The position numbers and the translations under genes are program-made. The notes beneath the pieces are model-generated. The model made no database searches, was not told the DNA's origin, and saw nothing but the letters and a program-made list of their open reading frames with translations. This document shows positions 1 to 6,478 of a stretch of DNA of 9,464 nucleotides, in pieces. This stretch comes from Deltaproteobacteria bacterium (GTDB lineage: Bacteria > Desulfobacterota > Desulfobulbia > Desulfobulbales > VMSU01): assembly GCA_021789795.1 (NCBI GenBank), contig JAJYJA010000092.1:1-9464 (forward strand), written 5' to 3'. Position 1 is the first letter of the stretch. Each line of letters begins with the position of its first letter.

Positions 1-657
1 GTCGTCCCGCACCGTAAGACGCGGCCCGCCGTGACCGGCGGTGCGCCAGTCACGCATCGGGGCGATATCGGTCAGTTCCTCCTTGCGTCCCAGGCGGGTC
101 ATGCGGTCGCAAATCGACTGCCAGATGCAGGCCACCTCGGGGTTGATCTCGCAACGTCCACCCACCGAGCCGCCGCAGGGGCCGTTCATCAGGCTCTTGG
201 CGCAACGGGCCACCGGGCACAGGCCGCCGGTTAAGTGCAACACGCAGTTGCCGCAGCCGGCGCACTGTTCGGCCCACTTGCCCTGCTCGACCGAGCCGCC
301 CATGCAGGTGGTGTTCACCCCCGGATAGACCCTGGCCATGGGCCGCAGGTTGGCGATGAAGTTCACCCCCACCCCGCAGGCCAGGGAGACGATGGCGTCG
401 TACTGGCCGTCCCAGTCATCCAGGCCGGCGATGTACTCCTTGTCGCACTGCCGCACCAGGGTACCGGTGACGGTGCTCAGTACCCGGCCCGCCTTGCGCG
501 CCCCCAACCTGAGCAGGGAGGCCATGAGCTCCACCTCCCGCTCGCCGCCGGCGGAGCACACCGACACGCAGCCACGGCAGCCCAAGACCAACACCCGGTT
601 GAAATCCTTGATCATCTCGACAACTTCAGCCACCGGTTTACGCTTGGCGATAATCAT
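1..657 (-). CDS. metV: MTHFR C-terminal-domain protein MetV, partial
   Basis: Zinc/Fe-S protein of the family found as the C-terminal domain or partner of methylene-tetrahydrofolate reductase (MetV; Pfam MTHFR_C type). In acetogens MetV pairs with MetF and joins it to an Hdr/MvhD electron-transfer unit. The sequence shows 219 residues, very rich in cysteine: C27-x2-C30-x3-C34 near the N-terminus, C94, C118, C132-x2-C135-x2-C138, C147-P-x3-C152, then the family signature NGPCGG at 159-163 followed by C169 and C177. The start ATG overlaps the mvhD stop in an ATGA, and a purine-rich GGGAGAGAG lies just upstream inside mvhD, so the two genes are translationally coupled. The frame is open at base 1, so the C-terminus is missing; metF is the expected next gene. 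Family assignment is firm. The role in a MetF complex is inferred from family and neighbours. Confidence 0.87.
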   Translation of the reverse strand, partial: MIIAKRKPVAEVVEMIKDFNRVLVLGCRGCVSVCSAGGEREVELMASLLRLGARKAGRVLSTVTGTLVRQCDKEYIAGLDDWDGQYDAIVSLACGVGVNFIANLRPMARVYPGVNTTCMGGSVEQGKWAEQCAGCGNCVLHLTGGLCPVARCAKSLMNGPCGGSVGGRCEINPEVACIWQSICDRMTRLGRKEELTDIAPMRDWRTAGHGGPRLTVRDD

Positions 658-1076
658 TTACTCTCTCCCTTGAAGGGGCTGGAACCCAAGGCCCGGATGG
701 CTCTATCCATCTGCTGGGCCGCGGCAATGAACTCTGGGTGCAGGCCACGCGGCAAGTGAAACATCTCGATCCGCTCCGGCTCCACCCCCAGCTCGGCCAG
801 GGCCGCCTTCACCGCCAGCACCTTCTTGGCGGCCCGCTGGCTGCCCAGCACGTTGTGGCAGCCGTCCTTGGGGCAGCCCACCACATAAACGCCGTCGGCG
901 CCGTCCTCAAAGGCGGCCAGCAGGGCGCTGACCTGAAGCTTACCGGAACAGGGCAGCCGGTTGATGACCACCGTGCCGGGAAAACCGTCCTCCCGCAGGC
1001 CGCCGCCGTTGTCGGCGCAGGACTGCTGCGAGGTATAATGACAGCAAAATGCCTGAATAACCGGGGTAAAACTCAT
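654..1076 (-). CDS. mvhD: MvhD/FlpD-type hydrogenase iron-sulfur subunit
   Basis: Small (140 aa) iron-sulfur protein of the methyl-viologen-reducing hydrogenase delta-subunit family, which passes electrons between a dehydrogenase or hydrogenase and an HdrA-type flavoprotein. Visible landmarks: C11-C12 and C20 at the N-terminus, LPCSGK around C43, a GADGVYVVGC block ending at C68, and C73-H in the family position. A longer reading from GTG at 1097 overlaps the upstream stop. ATG at 1076 is preferred because AAGGAG sits 8 bases before it and the family homology begins there. It lies 17 bases after the HdrC-like gene and overlaps metV by 4 bases, so it probably links the HdrC-like protein to MetV/MetF. 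In the N-terminal motif a Thr (T15) stands where many relatives appear to have a third Cys; that comparison is from memory. Confidence 0.85.
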   Translation of the reverse strand: MSFTPVIQAFCCHYTSQQSCADNGGGLREDGFPGTVVINRLPCSGKLQVSALLAAFEDGADGVYVVGCPKDGCHNVLGSQRAAKKVLAVKAALAELGVEPERIEMFHLPRGLHPEFIAAAQQMDRAIRALGSSPFKGESK

Positions 1077-1084
1077 CGCTTGTT

Positions 1085-1090
1085 CTCCTT
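1085..1090 (-). promoter_or_regulatory. Ribosome binding site of mvhD
   Basis: AAGGAG on the minus strand, 8 bases before ATG at 1076. It decides the mvhD start in favour of this ATG over the GTG at 1097. Confidence 0.7.
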
Positions 1091-1093
1091 GCC

Positions 1094-1660
1094 TCACCTG
1101 CCGCTGGCGCAGGCCGCCAGCCGACGCTCGTCTTCGGATTCATTTAGCCTGATCGCCTGGGCCGGGCACTCGCCCACACAGATGCCGCAGGCCCGGCAGT
1201 CCTTGGCCCGGATGTCGGCCACCCCCTGGGCGTCGATCTTGGGCACCCCCCAAGGGCAGACCCTAACGCAGGTCAGACAGGCCACGCACCGGTCCCGTTC
1301 CACCCAGGCCACCTTGCCCTGGTCGCGCAGGTCCTGGTCGCTGACGTAGCCTTCGCTGACCGCAATCCGGCGCAAGGCGGTCATGATGTCAGCAAAACCC
1401 ACGTTCTGAGGGCAGACAAAGACACAGGAGCGGCACTTGGAGCAGTACCACAAAAGATGGGAGGCGAGCACCCTATCCTTTAGACCCATGCGGATCATGT
1501 GGATGATCTTTCTGGGATCGAATTCGGGGATGGCCTGGCTTACCGGGCAGGCGCCGCTACAGGCGCCGCACGAGAAGCAGCGGTTCAGCCACTCGCCGCC
1601 GGGGATGGCGGTCACCTGGCTGGCAAACGAGGGGTTGATCTCCTTGCTGGTGATGCCCAT
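1094..1660 (-). CDS. HdrC-like protein fused to a 2[4Fe-4S] ferredoxin domain
   Basis: Cytoplasmic electron-transfer protein of 188 aa with four complete CxxCxxCxxxCP motifs: C28/31/34/38, C73/76/79/83, C125/128/131/135 and C155/158/161/165. The first pair, spaced by a helical stretch (residues 45-70), has the layout of heterodisulfide reductase subunit C; the second pair is a classic bacterial 2[4Fe-4S] ferredoxin fold. No transmembrane segment is seen, so it is not a membrane-anchored HdrE/DsrM type. ATG at 1660 is chosen because GAGAGA lies 5 bases upstream and the conserved region follows; an in-frame ATG at 1711 would add 17 residues but has a weaker upstream site and lies only 14 bases from the kdsD stop. 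It precedes mvhD and metV and likely carries electrons among HdrA, MvhD and MetFV. The exact partner is inferred; it could be named HdrC or simply a 4Fe-4S dicluster protein. Confidence 0.82.
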   Translation of the reverse strand: MGITSKEINPSFASQVTAIPGGEWLNRCFSCGACSGACPVSQAIPEFDPRKIIHMIRMGLKDRVLASHLLWYCSKCRSCVFVCPQNVGFADIMTALRRIAVSEGYVSDQDLRDQGKVAWVERDRCVACLTCVRVCPWGVPKIDAQGVADIRAKDCRACGICVGECPAQAIRLNESEDERRLAACASGR

Positions 1661-1725
1661 GGGAATCTCTCGGTTCGGATCAAAAGGAAACGACGGACGG
1701 CTTGCATCCATCGTGGTTGTCTAGC

Positions 1726-2697
1726 CTAAATCAGCACCCTGAACTCGCCCTTGCCCAAGAGGTCATGCAGATGCAGGATGCCGACCAGCCGCCCGCCCTC
1801 GTCAACCACCGGCAAGATGGTGACCTCGTGGCGCTGCATGAGGCTCAAGGCGTCGGCGGCCAACAGATCGGCGAGGATGGTCTTGGGGGCGGCGGTCATC
1901 AGCTCCCCCACCCGCCGGTCGAGAATCGCGGCGGATTTAACCATAAGCCGGCGAATATCGCCATCGGTAAGAATACCTAATACATATTTTTCGCCCGACA
2001 CCACCAGCAACGCCCCCAGGTTCTTGTCGTTCATCACCGCCAGGGCGGCGCGAAAGCCGGTCTCCGGGGCTACCGCCGGGACGCGGTCGCCGGTAAGCAT
2101 CACCTCCGCCACCCGCACCTTGAGCCGGTCGCCCAGGGTGCCGCCGGGATGGTTGCGCAGAAAATCGCTCTCCTTGAACTGCTTGCGGTTTAAGAGCACC
2201 ACCGCCAGGGCGTCGCCCAGGGCCAGGGTGGCGGTGGTGCTGGCGGTGGGCGCCAGGCCCAGGGGGCAGGCCTCCCGTTCAACCCCGACATCCAGCACCG
2301 CGTAGGCGTGGCGGGCCAGGGTGGAGGCGAGGTTGCCGGTCATGGCGATGATCTGGTTGCCCCGGCGCTGGAAGTTGGGCAGCAGCATGGTCAGCTCCGG
2401 GGTCTCGCCGCTGTTGGAGATGGCCAGGATCACGTCGCTCGCCGAGACGATGCCCAAATCGCCGTGCATGGCCTCCACCGGATGCAGGAAAAACGAGGAG
2501 GTGCCGGTGCTGTTCAAGGTGGCGGCGATCTTCTGGCCGATGATCCCCGACTTGCCGATGCCGGTGATGATCACCCGGCTGGGGCAGGCCATGATCAGCT
2601 CCACGGCCCGCTCGAAGTGGTGATCCAGCCGGTCGATCAGGGCCAGGACGCCGTTGGCCTCGATCCGCAACACCTCTTGGGCAAGGGAGATGGACAT
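1726..2697 (-). CDS. kdsD: Arabinose-5-phosphate isomerase (KdsD/GutQ family)
   Basis: Interconverts D-ribulose 5-phosphate and D-arabinose 5-phosphate, the first step of Kdo synthesis for lipopolysaccharide, in the cytoplasm. The 323 aa show an N-terminal SIS sugar-isomerase domain (about 38-170) and two CBS domains (about 198-255 and 264-316). Diagnostic stretches are TGIGKSG (K49), HPVEAMHGDLG (72-82), ISNSGET (E98), EACPLGLAPT (from E141) and NHPGGTLG (H183); the K/E/E/H set matches catalytic and metal-site residues known for E. coli KdsD. Length is normal for the full-length enzyme. The start lies 15 bases after the purF stop with no clear Shine-Dalgarno, which suggests translation coupled to purF. 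Its usual partners (kdsC, lptC, lptA) are not here; the neighbours are purine and C1 genes. Confidence 0.95.
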   Translation of the reverse strand: MSISLAQEVLRIEANGVLALIDRLDHHFERAVELIMACPSRVIITGIGKSGIIGQKIAATLNSTGTSSFFLHPVEAMHGDLGIVSASDVILAISNSGETPELTMLLPNFQRRGNQIIAMTGNLASTLARHAYAVLDVGVEREACPLGLAPTASTTATLALGDALAVVLLNRKQFKESDFLRNHPGGTLGDRLKVRVAEVMLTGDRVPAVAPETGFRAALAVMNDKNLGALLVVSGEKYVLGILTDGDIRRLMVKSAAILDRRVGELMTAAPKTILADLLAADALSLMQRHEVTILPVVDEGGRLVGILHLHDLLGKGEFRVLI

Positions 2698-2712
2698 GCG
2701 AAGACGGCTGGC

Positions 2713-4122
2713 CTAGGCGCCGAAGGCCAGCTTGTGGAAATTCTGATCCGGCGCCACGGGATAGTCGTTGTTGAAGCAGGCCAGGCAGAAGTGATCCTTG
2801 GGCATGCCGGTCGCCTCCACCAGGCCCTCGATACTCAGGTATTGCAGGGAGTCCAGGTCGAGCGACTGGCGGATCTCCTCCACCGAGTTACTGGCGGCGA
2901 TCAACTGACCGCCGGAGGGAAAATCGATGCCGTAAAAGCAGGGGTAACGGGTGGGCGGACAACTGATCAGCATGTGCACCTCCCGGGCCCCGGCGCTGCG
3001 CAAGGACTGCACCCGGCTGCGGCCGGTGGTGCCGCGGATGATGGAATCCTCCATGATGATCACCCGCTTGCCGTCCAGGCAGGGCCGCACCGGGTTGAGC
3101 TTGACCCGCACCGAAAAGTCGCGCATCGATTGGGTGGGCTGGATAAAGGTGCGGCCGATGTAGTGGTTCCTGATCATCCCCATCTCCAGCGGCAGGCCGG
3201 CGGCCTGGGAGTAGCCCAGGGCGGCGTAGTTGCCGGAGTCGGGGAAGGGCATGACGAAATCGGCCTCCACCTTGGACTCCCGGGCCAGGATGGCCCCCAT
3301 CTTCTTGCGGCAGGCATAGACGTTGATCCCGAAGATGTCGCTGTCCGGCCGGGCAAAATAGACGTGCTCGAAGATGCAGAAACGCGGCCCATGACTGGGC
3401 GGCGAGGAGATGCTGCGCAGGCCGTTGGCGTCGATGATTAATATCTCGCCCGGGGCCACGTCGCGGATATATCGGGCCTCGATCAGGTCCAGGGCGCAGG
3501 TCTCGGAGGCCACCACGTAGCCGCCGTTGTTCAACTGCCCCAGGCACAGGGGCCTGAAGCCGTAGGGGTCGCGCACCGCCACCAGTTGGGTCTTGGTCAT
3601 CAGCAGAATGGAGTAGGCCCCGCTCACCCGGCGAAAGGTTTCCTTGATTGACTGCTCGAAACCCAGCCCGGAGTTGTGGGCTAAGAGGTGCACCACCACC
3701 TCGCTGTCGGTGCTGGACTGGAAGAGGGCGCCGTGGGCCTCCAGTTCGTCGCGCAGCTCGCGGGTGTTGACCAGGTTGCCGTTGTGGGCGATGGAGATGC
3801 TGTCGCCCCGGTGAGAGGCGGTGAAGGGCTGGGCGTTGACGATGCTGGAGCTGCCGGTGGTGGAGTAACGGACATGGCCCATGGCCAGGTCGCCTTGCAG
3901 CCGGCTCAGGGTACGCTCGCTAAACACCTCCGGCACCAGGCCCATGTCCTTGTGCTCCCACACCTTGCCCCCGTCGGAGGCGACGATGCCGGCGCTCTCC
4001 TGCCCCCGGTGCTGGAGGGCGTAGAGGCCGAAATAGACGAGCTTGGCGGCGTCGGGATGACCGAAGATTCCGCAGACCCCGCACTCCTCCCTGGGCCGGC
4101 CCGAAGAGTGGTCAGATGACAT
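2713..4122 (-). CDS. purF: Amidophosphoribosyltransferase PurF, Fe-S type
   Basis: Catalyses the first committed step of purine synthesis: PRPP plus glutamine to 5-phosphoribosylamine. The 469 aa contain a 13-residue propeptide ending before the nucleophile C14 (EECGVCGIFG), the Ntn glutaminase domain (about 14-240; RYSTTG 85-90, HNGNLVNT 113-120), and a phosphoribosyltransferase domain with the PRPP loop VIIMEDSIIRGTTG at 354-367. C249, C395, C446 and C449 align with the four [4Fe-4S] ligands of Bacillus subtilis PurF, so this is the propeptide-processed, cluster-bearing type rather than the E. coli type. The ATG at 4122 is preferred over one at 4158 because GAGG lies 11 bases upstream and the resulting propeptide has normal length. 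It is the first gene of the minus-strand run, 15 bases ahead of kdsD. Confidence 0.97.
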   Translation of the reverse strand: MSSDHSSGRPREECGVCGIFGHPDAAKLVYFGLYALQHRGQESAGIVASDGGKVWEHKDMGLVPEVFSERTLSRLQGDLAMGHVRYSTTGSSSIVNAQPFTASHRGDSISIAHNGNLVNTRELRDELEAHGALFQSSTDSEVVVHLLAHNSGLGFEQSIKETFRRVSGAYSILLMTKTQLVAVRDPYGFRPLCLGQLNNGGYVVASETCALDLIEARYIRDVAPGEILIIDANGLRSISSPPSHGPRFCIFEHVYFARPDSDIFGINVYACRKKMGAILARESKVEADFVMPFPDSGNYAALGYSQAAGLPLEMGMIRNHYIGRTFIQPTQSMRDFSVRVKLNPVRPCLDGKRVIIMEDSIIRGTTGRSRVQSLRSAGAREVHMLISCPPTRYPCFYGIDFPSGGQLIAASNSVEEIRQSLDLDSLQYLSIEGLVEATGMPKDHFCLACFNNDYPVAPDQNFHKLAFGA

Positions 4123-4197
4123 AATAAGGGTTACCTCAAATTGCTGATGGCGTGGCAAGAGGTGCAGCCCGCCGCGTACAAGCGGCGAAAAATCGTT

Positions 4198-4226
4198 ATA
4201 TTACCCCCTTTTCAGAGGATGGGAAA
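4198..4226 (-). promoter_or_regulatory. Candidate sigma-70 promoter for the purF gene run
   Basis: On the minus strand, TTTCCC (4226-4221) is followed after 17 bases by TAATAT (4203-4198); an overlapping TATAAC (4200-4195) matches the -10 consensus better but needs a 19-base spacer. A run of eight A directly upstream (4236-4229) resembles an UP element. The -35 match is weak. Transcription would start near 4187, giving a leader of roughly 65 bases before purF. Confidence 0.4.
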
Positions 4227-4243
4227 TATTTTTTTTGAAACGA

Positions 4244-4269
4244 CGCGGGATCACCCGCGCTCCCAGCGC
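4244..4269. repeat. Two overlapping GC-rich dyads upstream of purF
   Basis: CGCGGG-ATCA-CCCGCG (4244-4259) and GCGCT-CCC-AGCGC (4257-4269) share three bases, so only one could form fully as a hairpin. Neither is followed by a T run on either strand, so they are not ordinary terminators. They lie just upstream of the purF promoter's A-tract, where an operator would be possible, but no known regulator site is recognised. Confidence 0.4.
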
Positions 4270-4321
4270 CTTACCGTTTGGGCCGCCTTGAGCGAGGCCG
4301 GGCAGAGGCCGGTTTTGGGGG

Positions 4322-4350
4322 TTGCGGAAATGATGATTTGCGGCTATGTT
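4322..4350 (+). promoter_or_regulatory. Candidate promoter for tRNA-Ser
   Basis: TTGCGG (4322-4327), a 17-base spacer, then TATGTT (4345-4350). Both hexamers match the sigma-70 consensus at four of six positions. The start would fall near 4357, leaving a leader of about 37 bases ahead of the tRNA, which is a reasonable length. Confidence 0.35.
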
Positions 4351-4393
4351 CCAAATCCTAGCCGTGGTCAAGGGGTAACGTCTTAACTTAAGC

Positions 4394-4481
4394 GGAGAGG
4401 TGCCGGAGTGGCCGAACGGGACGGTCTCGAAAACCGTTGACCTCACGGGGTCCGAGGGTTCGAATCCCTCCCTCTCCGCCA
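4394..4481 (+). tRNA. tRNA-Ser, anticodon CGA
   Basis: Class II tRNA of 88 nt with encoded CCA (4479-4481). The acceptor stem GGAGAGG (4394-4400) pairs perfectly with CCTCTCC (4471-4477), followed by discriminator G4478. Anticodon stem ACGGT/ACCGT (4421-4425/4433-4437) encloses loop CTCGAAA with anticodon CGA at 4428-4430, reading UCG. The long variable arm (about 4439-4452, GACC...GGTC) is typical of serine tRNAs. The T arm is GAGGG-TTCGAAT-CCCTC (4454-4470). The sequence closely resembles E. coli serU. No integrase or direct repeat suggests use as an attachment site. Confidence 0.97.
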
Positions 4482-4534
4482 GTTGACCACTAAAAAAGCC
4501 TCTGTTCGCCACCCGCAGACCCGCACGGTTCAAT

Positions 4535-4552
4535 AAACCCGGCGGGTTTTTT
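4535..4552 (+). terminator. Rho-independent terminator after tRNA-Ser
   Basis: AAACCC-GGC-GGGTTT hairpin (6 bp stem, 3 base loop) running into TTT, 53 bases after the tRNA 3' end. The stem is short, but the position and the six-T tail fit a terminator for the single-tRNA transcript. A second dyad, GGGGCC/GGCCCC (4574-4579/4591-4596), lies further on without a T run. Confidence 0.6.
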
Positions 4553-4642
4553 GTTGTCCGTCAAGCAGACGGCGGGGCCCAAGGCCAGCCGGCCCCACTC
4601 AGCTAAACTTAAAAAAATCAATAAAATTCATCTGGTTAAAAC

Positions 4643-5752
4643 ATGGGATTCCGCTGTGGCATCGTGGGCCTGCCCAATGTCGGCAAGTCCACCATCTTCA
4701 ACGCCTTGACCGCCGCCGGCATCGAGGCGGCCAACTACCCGTTCTGCACCATCGAGCCCAACGTCGGCATGGTGGCGGTGCCGGACCAACGTCTCGACAC
4801 CTTAGCCGCCCTGGCCAAGACCCGGCGCACCGTTTACGCCCAGATGGAGTTCGTCGATATCGCCGGCCTGGTGAGCGGGGCCAGCAAGGGCGAGGGCCTG
4901 GGCAACCAGTTCCTGGGCCACATCCGGCAGGTGGACGCCATCGCCCATGTGATCCGCTGCTTCGAGGACGACAACGTGGTGCACGTCAGCGGCGGCATCG
5001 ACCCCCAGCGCGACCTGGAGGTGATCAACACCGAACTGATCCTGGCCGACCTGGACACGGTGGACAAGCGCTTAAAGCGCACCCAGTCGATGGCCAAGTC
5101 GGGCGACAAGACCGCCAAGGAGCAACTGGTGATCCTGGAGGAGTTGCAGAGAATCCTAGACAGCGGCCGGCCGGCCCGGGTGCTGACGGTGGCTGCGGGC
5201 CTGGACGACTCGGCCCTGCGCCTTAAACGCGAGATCTGCCTGCTGACCGCCAAGCCGGTGCTCTACGTGGCCAACGTCAAAGAGGAGGATATCGCCACCG
5301 GCAACCAGTGGGTGGAGATGCTGCGCCAAAAGGTGGAGGCCGAGGAAGGGGCCCCGGTAATCCTGATCTCCGGGGCCATCGAGGCCGAGCTCTCCCACCT
5401 GGGCCCGGTGGAGCAACTCGAATTCCTGCGCGACATGGGCCTTGAGGAGCCGGGGCTAAACCGCCTGATCCGGGCCGGGTACCAGCTCTTGGGGCTCAGC
5501 AACTTCTTCACGGTGGGCGAGAAGGAGACCCGCTCCTGGACCATCCCGGTGGGCGCCAAGGCCCCCCAGGCCGCCGGGGTGATTCACTCCGACTTCGAGC
5601 GCGGCTTCATCCGGGCCGAGGTGATCGCCTACGAGGATTTCGTCAAGTGCGGCGGCGAGGCGGCGGCCAAGGAACGCGGCCTCTGGCGGCTGGAGGGCAA
5701 GGACTACGTGGTCCAGGACGGCGACTGCATCAACTTCCGCTTCAACGTCTAA
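4643..5752 (+). CDS. ychF: YchF/OLA1-family ATPase
   Basis: Cytoplasmic Obg-related P-loop NTPase that binds ribosomes and prefers ATP; linked in other bacteria to translation and stress responses. The 369 aa align end to end with E. coli YchF. Visible: P-loop GLPNVGKST (9-17), NYPFCTIEPN switch I region (31-40), DIAGL (72-76, with hydrophobic Leu in place of the catalytic Gln, the HAS-NTPase hallmark), ASKGEGLGNQFL (80-91), a G4 motif NVKE (211-214) instead of NKxD, which explains ATP preference, and a C-terminal TGS domain (about 283-367) ending NFRFNV. The start ATG is fixed by family homology. There is no convincing Shine-Dalgarno; the upstream 35 bases are A/T-rich and include TAAAAT (4622-4627), so the leader could be very short. 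It is divergent from purF and 66 bases ahead of the MarC-family gene. Confidence 0.97.
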   Translation: MGFRCGIVGLPNVGKSTIFNALTAAGIEAANYPFCTIEPNVGMVAVPDQRLDTLAALAKTRRTVYAQMEFVDIAGLVSGASKGEGLGNQFLGHIRQVDAIAHVIRCFEDDNVVHVSGGIDPQRDLEVINTELILADLDTVDKRLKRTQSMAKSGDKTAKEQLVILEELQRILDSGRPARVLTVAAGLDDSALRLKREICLLTAKPVLYVANVKEEDIATGNQWVEMLRQKVEAEEGAPVILISGAIEAELSHLGPVEQLEFLRDMGLEEPGLNRLIRAGYQLLGLSNFFTVGEKETRSWTIPVGAKAPQAAGVIHSDFERGFIRAEVIAYEDFVKCGGEAAAKERGLWRLEGKDYVVQDGDCINFRFNV

Positions 5753-5818
5753 CATCATCAAGCAGGAGGACAGAGGTCAGACTTCTCTCAAGCTGCCTTG
5801 AACCTTGCCCTTAACTCC

Positions 5819-6478
5819 ATGCCCCTCGGCACCAGCACCGAATACCTGAAATCCCTGGCCGCCCTGGTGTCCATCGTCAATCCGGTGGGGGCGATTCCGG
5901 TGTTCATCAAGCTCACCGAGGCCCAGACCCCGGAGGAGCGCCGCCGCACCTGCCGGCGAACCGCCCTCACCACCGCCCTGGTGCTCCTGGTCTCCCTGGC
6001 CCTGGGCGAGGCCATCCTCTCCTTCTTCGGGATCACCATCGCCTCCTTCCGGGTGGGCGGCGGCATCCTGATCATGATGATCGCCTTCTCCATGCTCCAC
6101 GCCCAGACCAGCCCCATCCGCCACACCGAGGAGGAGGCCCGCGACTCCCTGGAGCGGGACACGGTGGCGGTCGTCCCCCTGGGCATCCCGCTCCTGGCCG
6201 GGCCGGGGGCGATCAGCACCGTCATCTTAAACGCCCAGCGCTACTCGTCGACACCCCACTACCTGATCCTGGTGATCGAGATCCTGGCGGTCGCCCTGAC
6301 GGTAAGGCTCTGCCTGGGCAGCGCCTCCTTTATCGCCCGGCTCCTGGGCCGGACCGGGATCAACATCGTCACCCGGATCATGGGCCTGATCATGACGGCG
6401 GTGGGGGTCGAATTCATCGCCGCCGGCCTAAAGCAGCTCTTCCCCATCCTGGCCACCGTCCGCCCCTTACTCCCGTGA
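5819..6478 (+). CDS. MarC-family integral membrane protein
   Basis: Inner-membrane protein of 219 aa in the MarC/UPF0056 family, whose transported substrate is not established; the early link to multiple antibiotic resistance is not supported in E. coli. About six hydrophobic helices can be placed near 8-30, 47-68, 74-93, 117-138, 147-168 and 184-207. Family marks are NPVGAIPVF (21-29) in helix 1 and VVPLGIPLLAGPGAIST (118-134) in helix 4, plus a charged loop at 98-114. ATG at 5819 is chosen because the first helix then begins about eight residues in, as in relatives; a TTG at 5798 would add seven residues. Neither has a well-placed ribosome site: the strong AGGAGG at 5764-5769 is too far away. 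The stop overlaps the next gene's GTG start (GTGA), so the two are probably translated together. Confidence 0.87.
   Translation: MPLGTSTEYLKSLAALVSIVNPVGAIPVFIKLTEAQTPEERRRTCRRTALTTALVLLVSLALGEAILSFFGITIASFRVGGGILIMMIAFSMLHAQTSPIRHTEEEARDSLERDTVAVVPLGIPLLAGPGAISTVILNAQRYSSTPHYLILVIEILAVALTVRLCLGSASFIARLLGRTGINIVTRIMGLIMTAVGVEFIAAGLKQLFPILATVRPLLP

Noticed and set aside
235..759. Plus-strand ORF of 174 codons at the left end
   Set aside because: It is antisense to metV, whose cysteine motifs fix the coding strand.
2308..3441. Long plus-strand ORF of 377 codons
   Set aside because: It is antisense to kdsD and purF, both certain genes; the length comes from the high-GC codon pattern and the peptide is low-complexity G/A/H/D-rich.
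4244..4269. Dyads as a terminator
   Set aside because: Neither strand has a T run after the hairpin; on the minus strand it is followed by an A run.
4394..4481. tRNA-Ser as an integration site for a mobile element
   Set aside because: No integrase, no repeat of the tRNA 3' end, and core genes on both sides.
4201..4533. Minus-strand ORF of 110 codons over the tRNA region
   Set aside because: It contains the familiar REGFEPSDP-type peptide that arises from translating the antisense of a tRNA-Ser gene, and the rest has no recognisable protein character.
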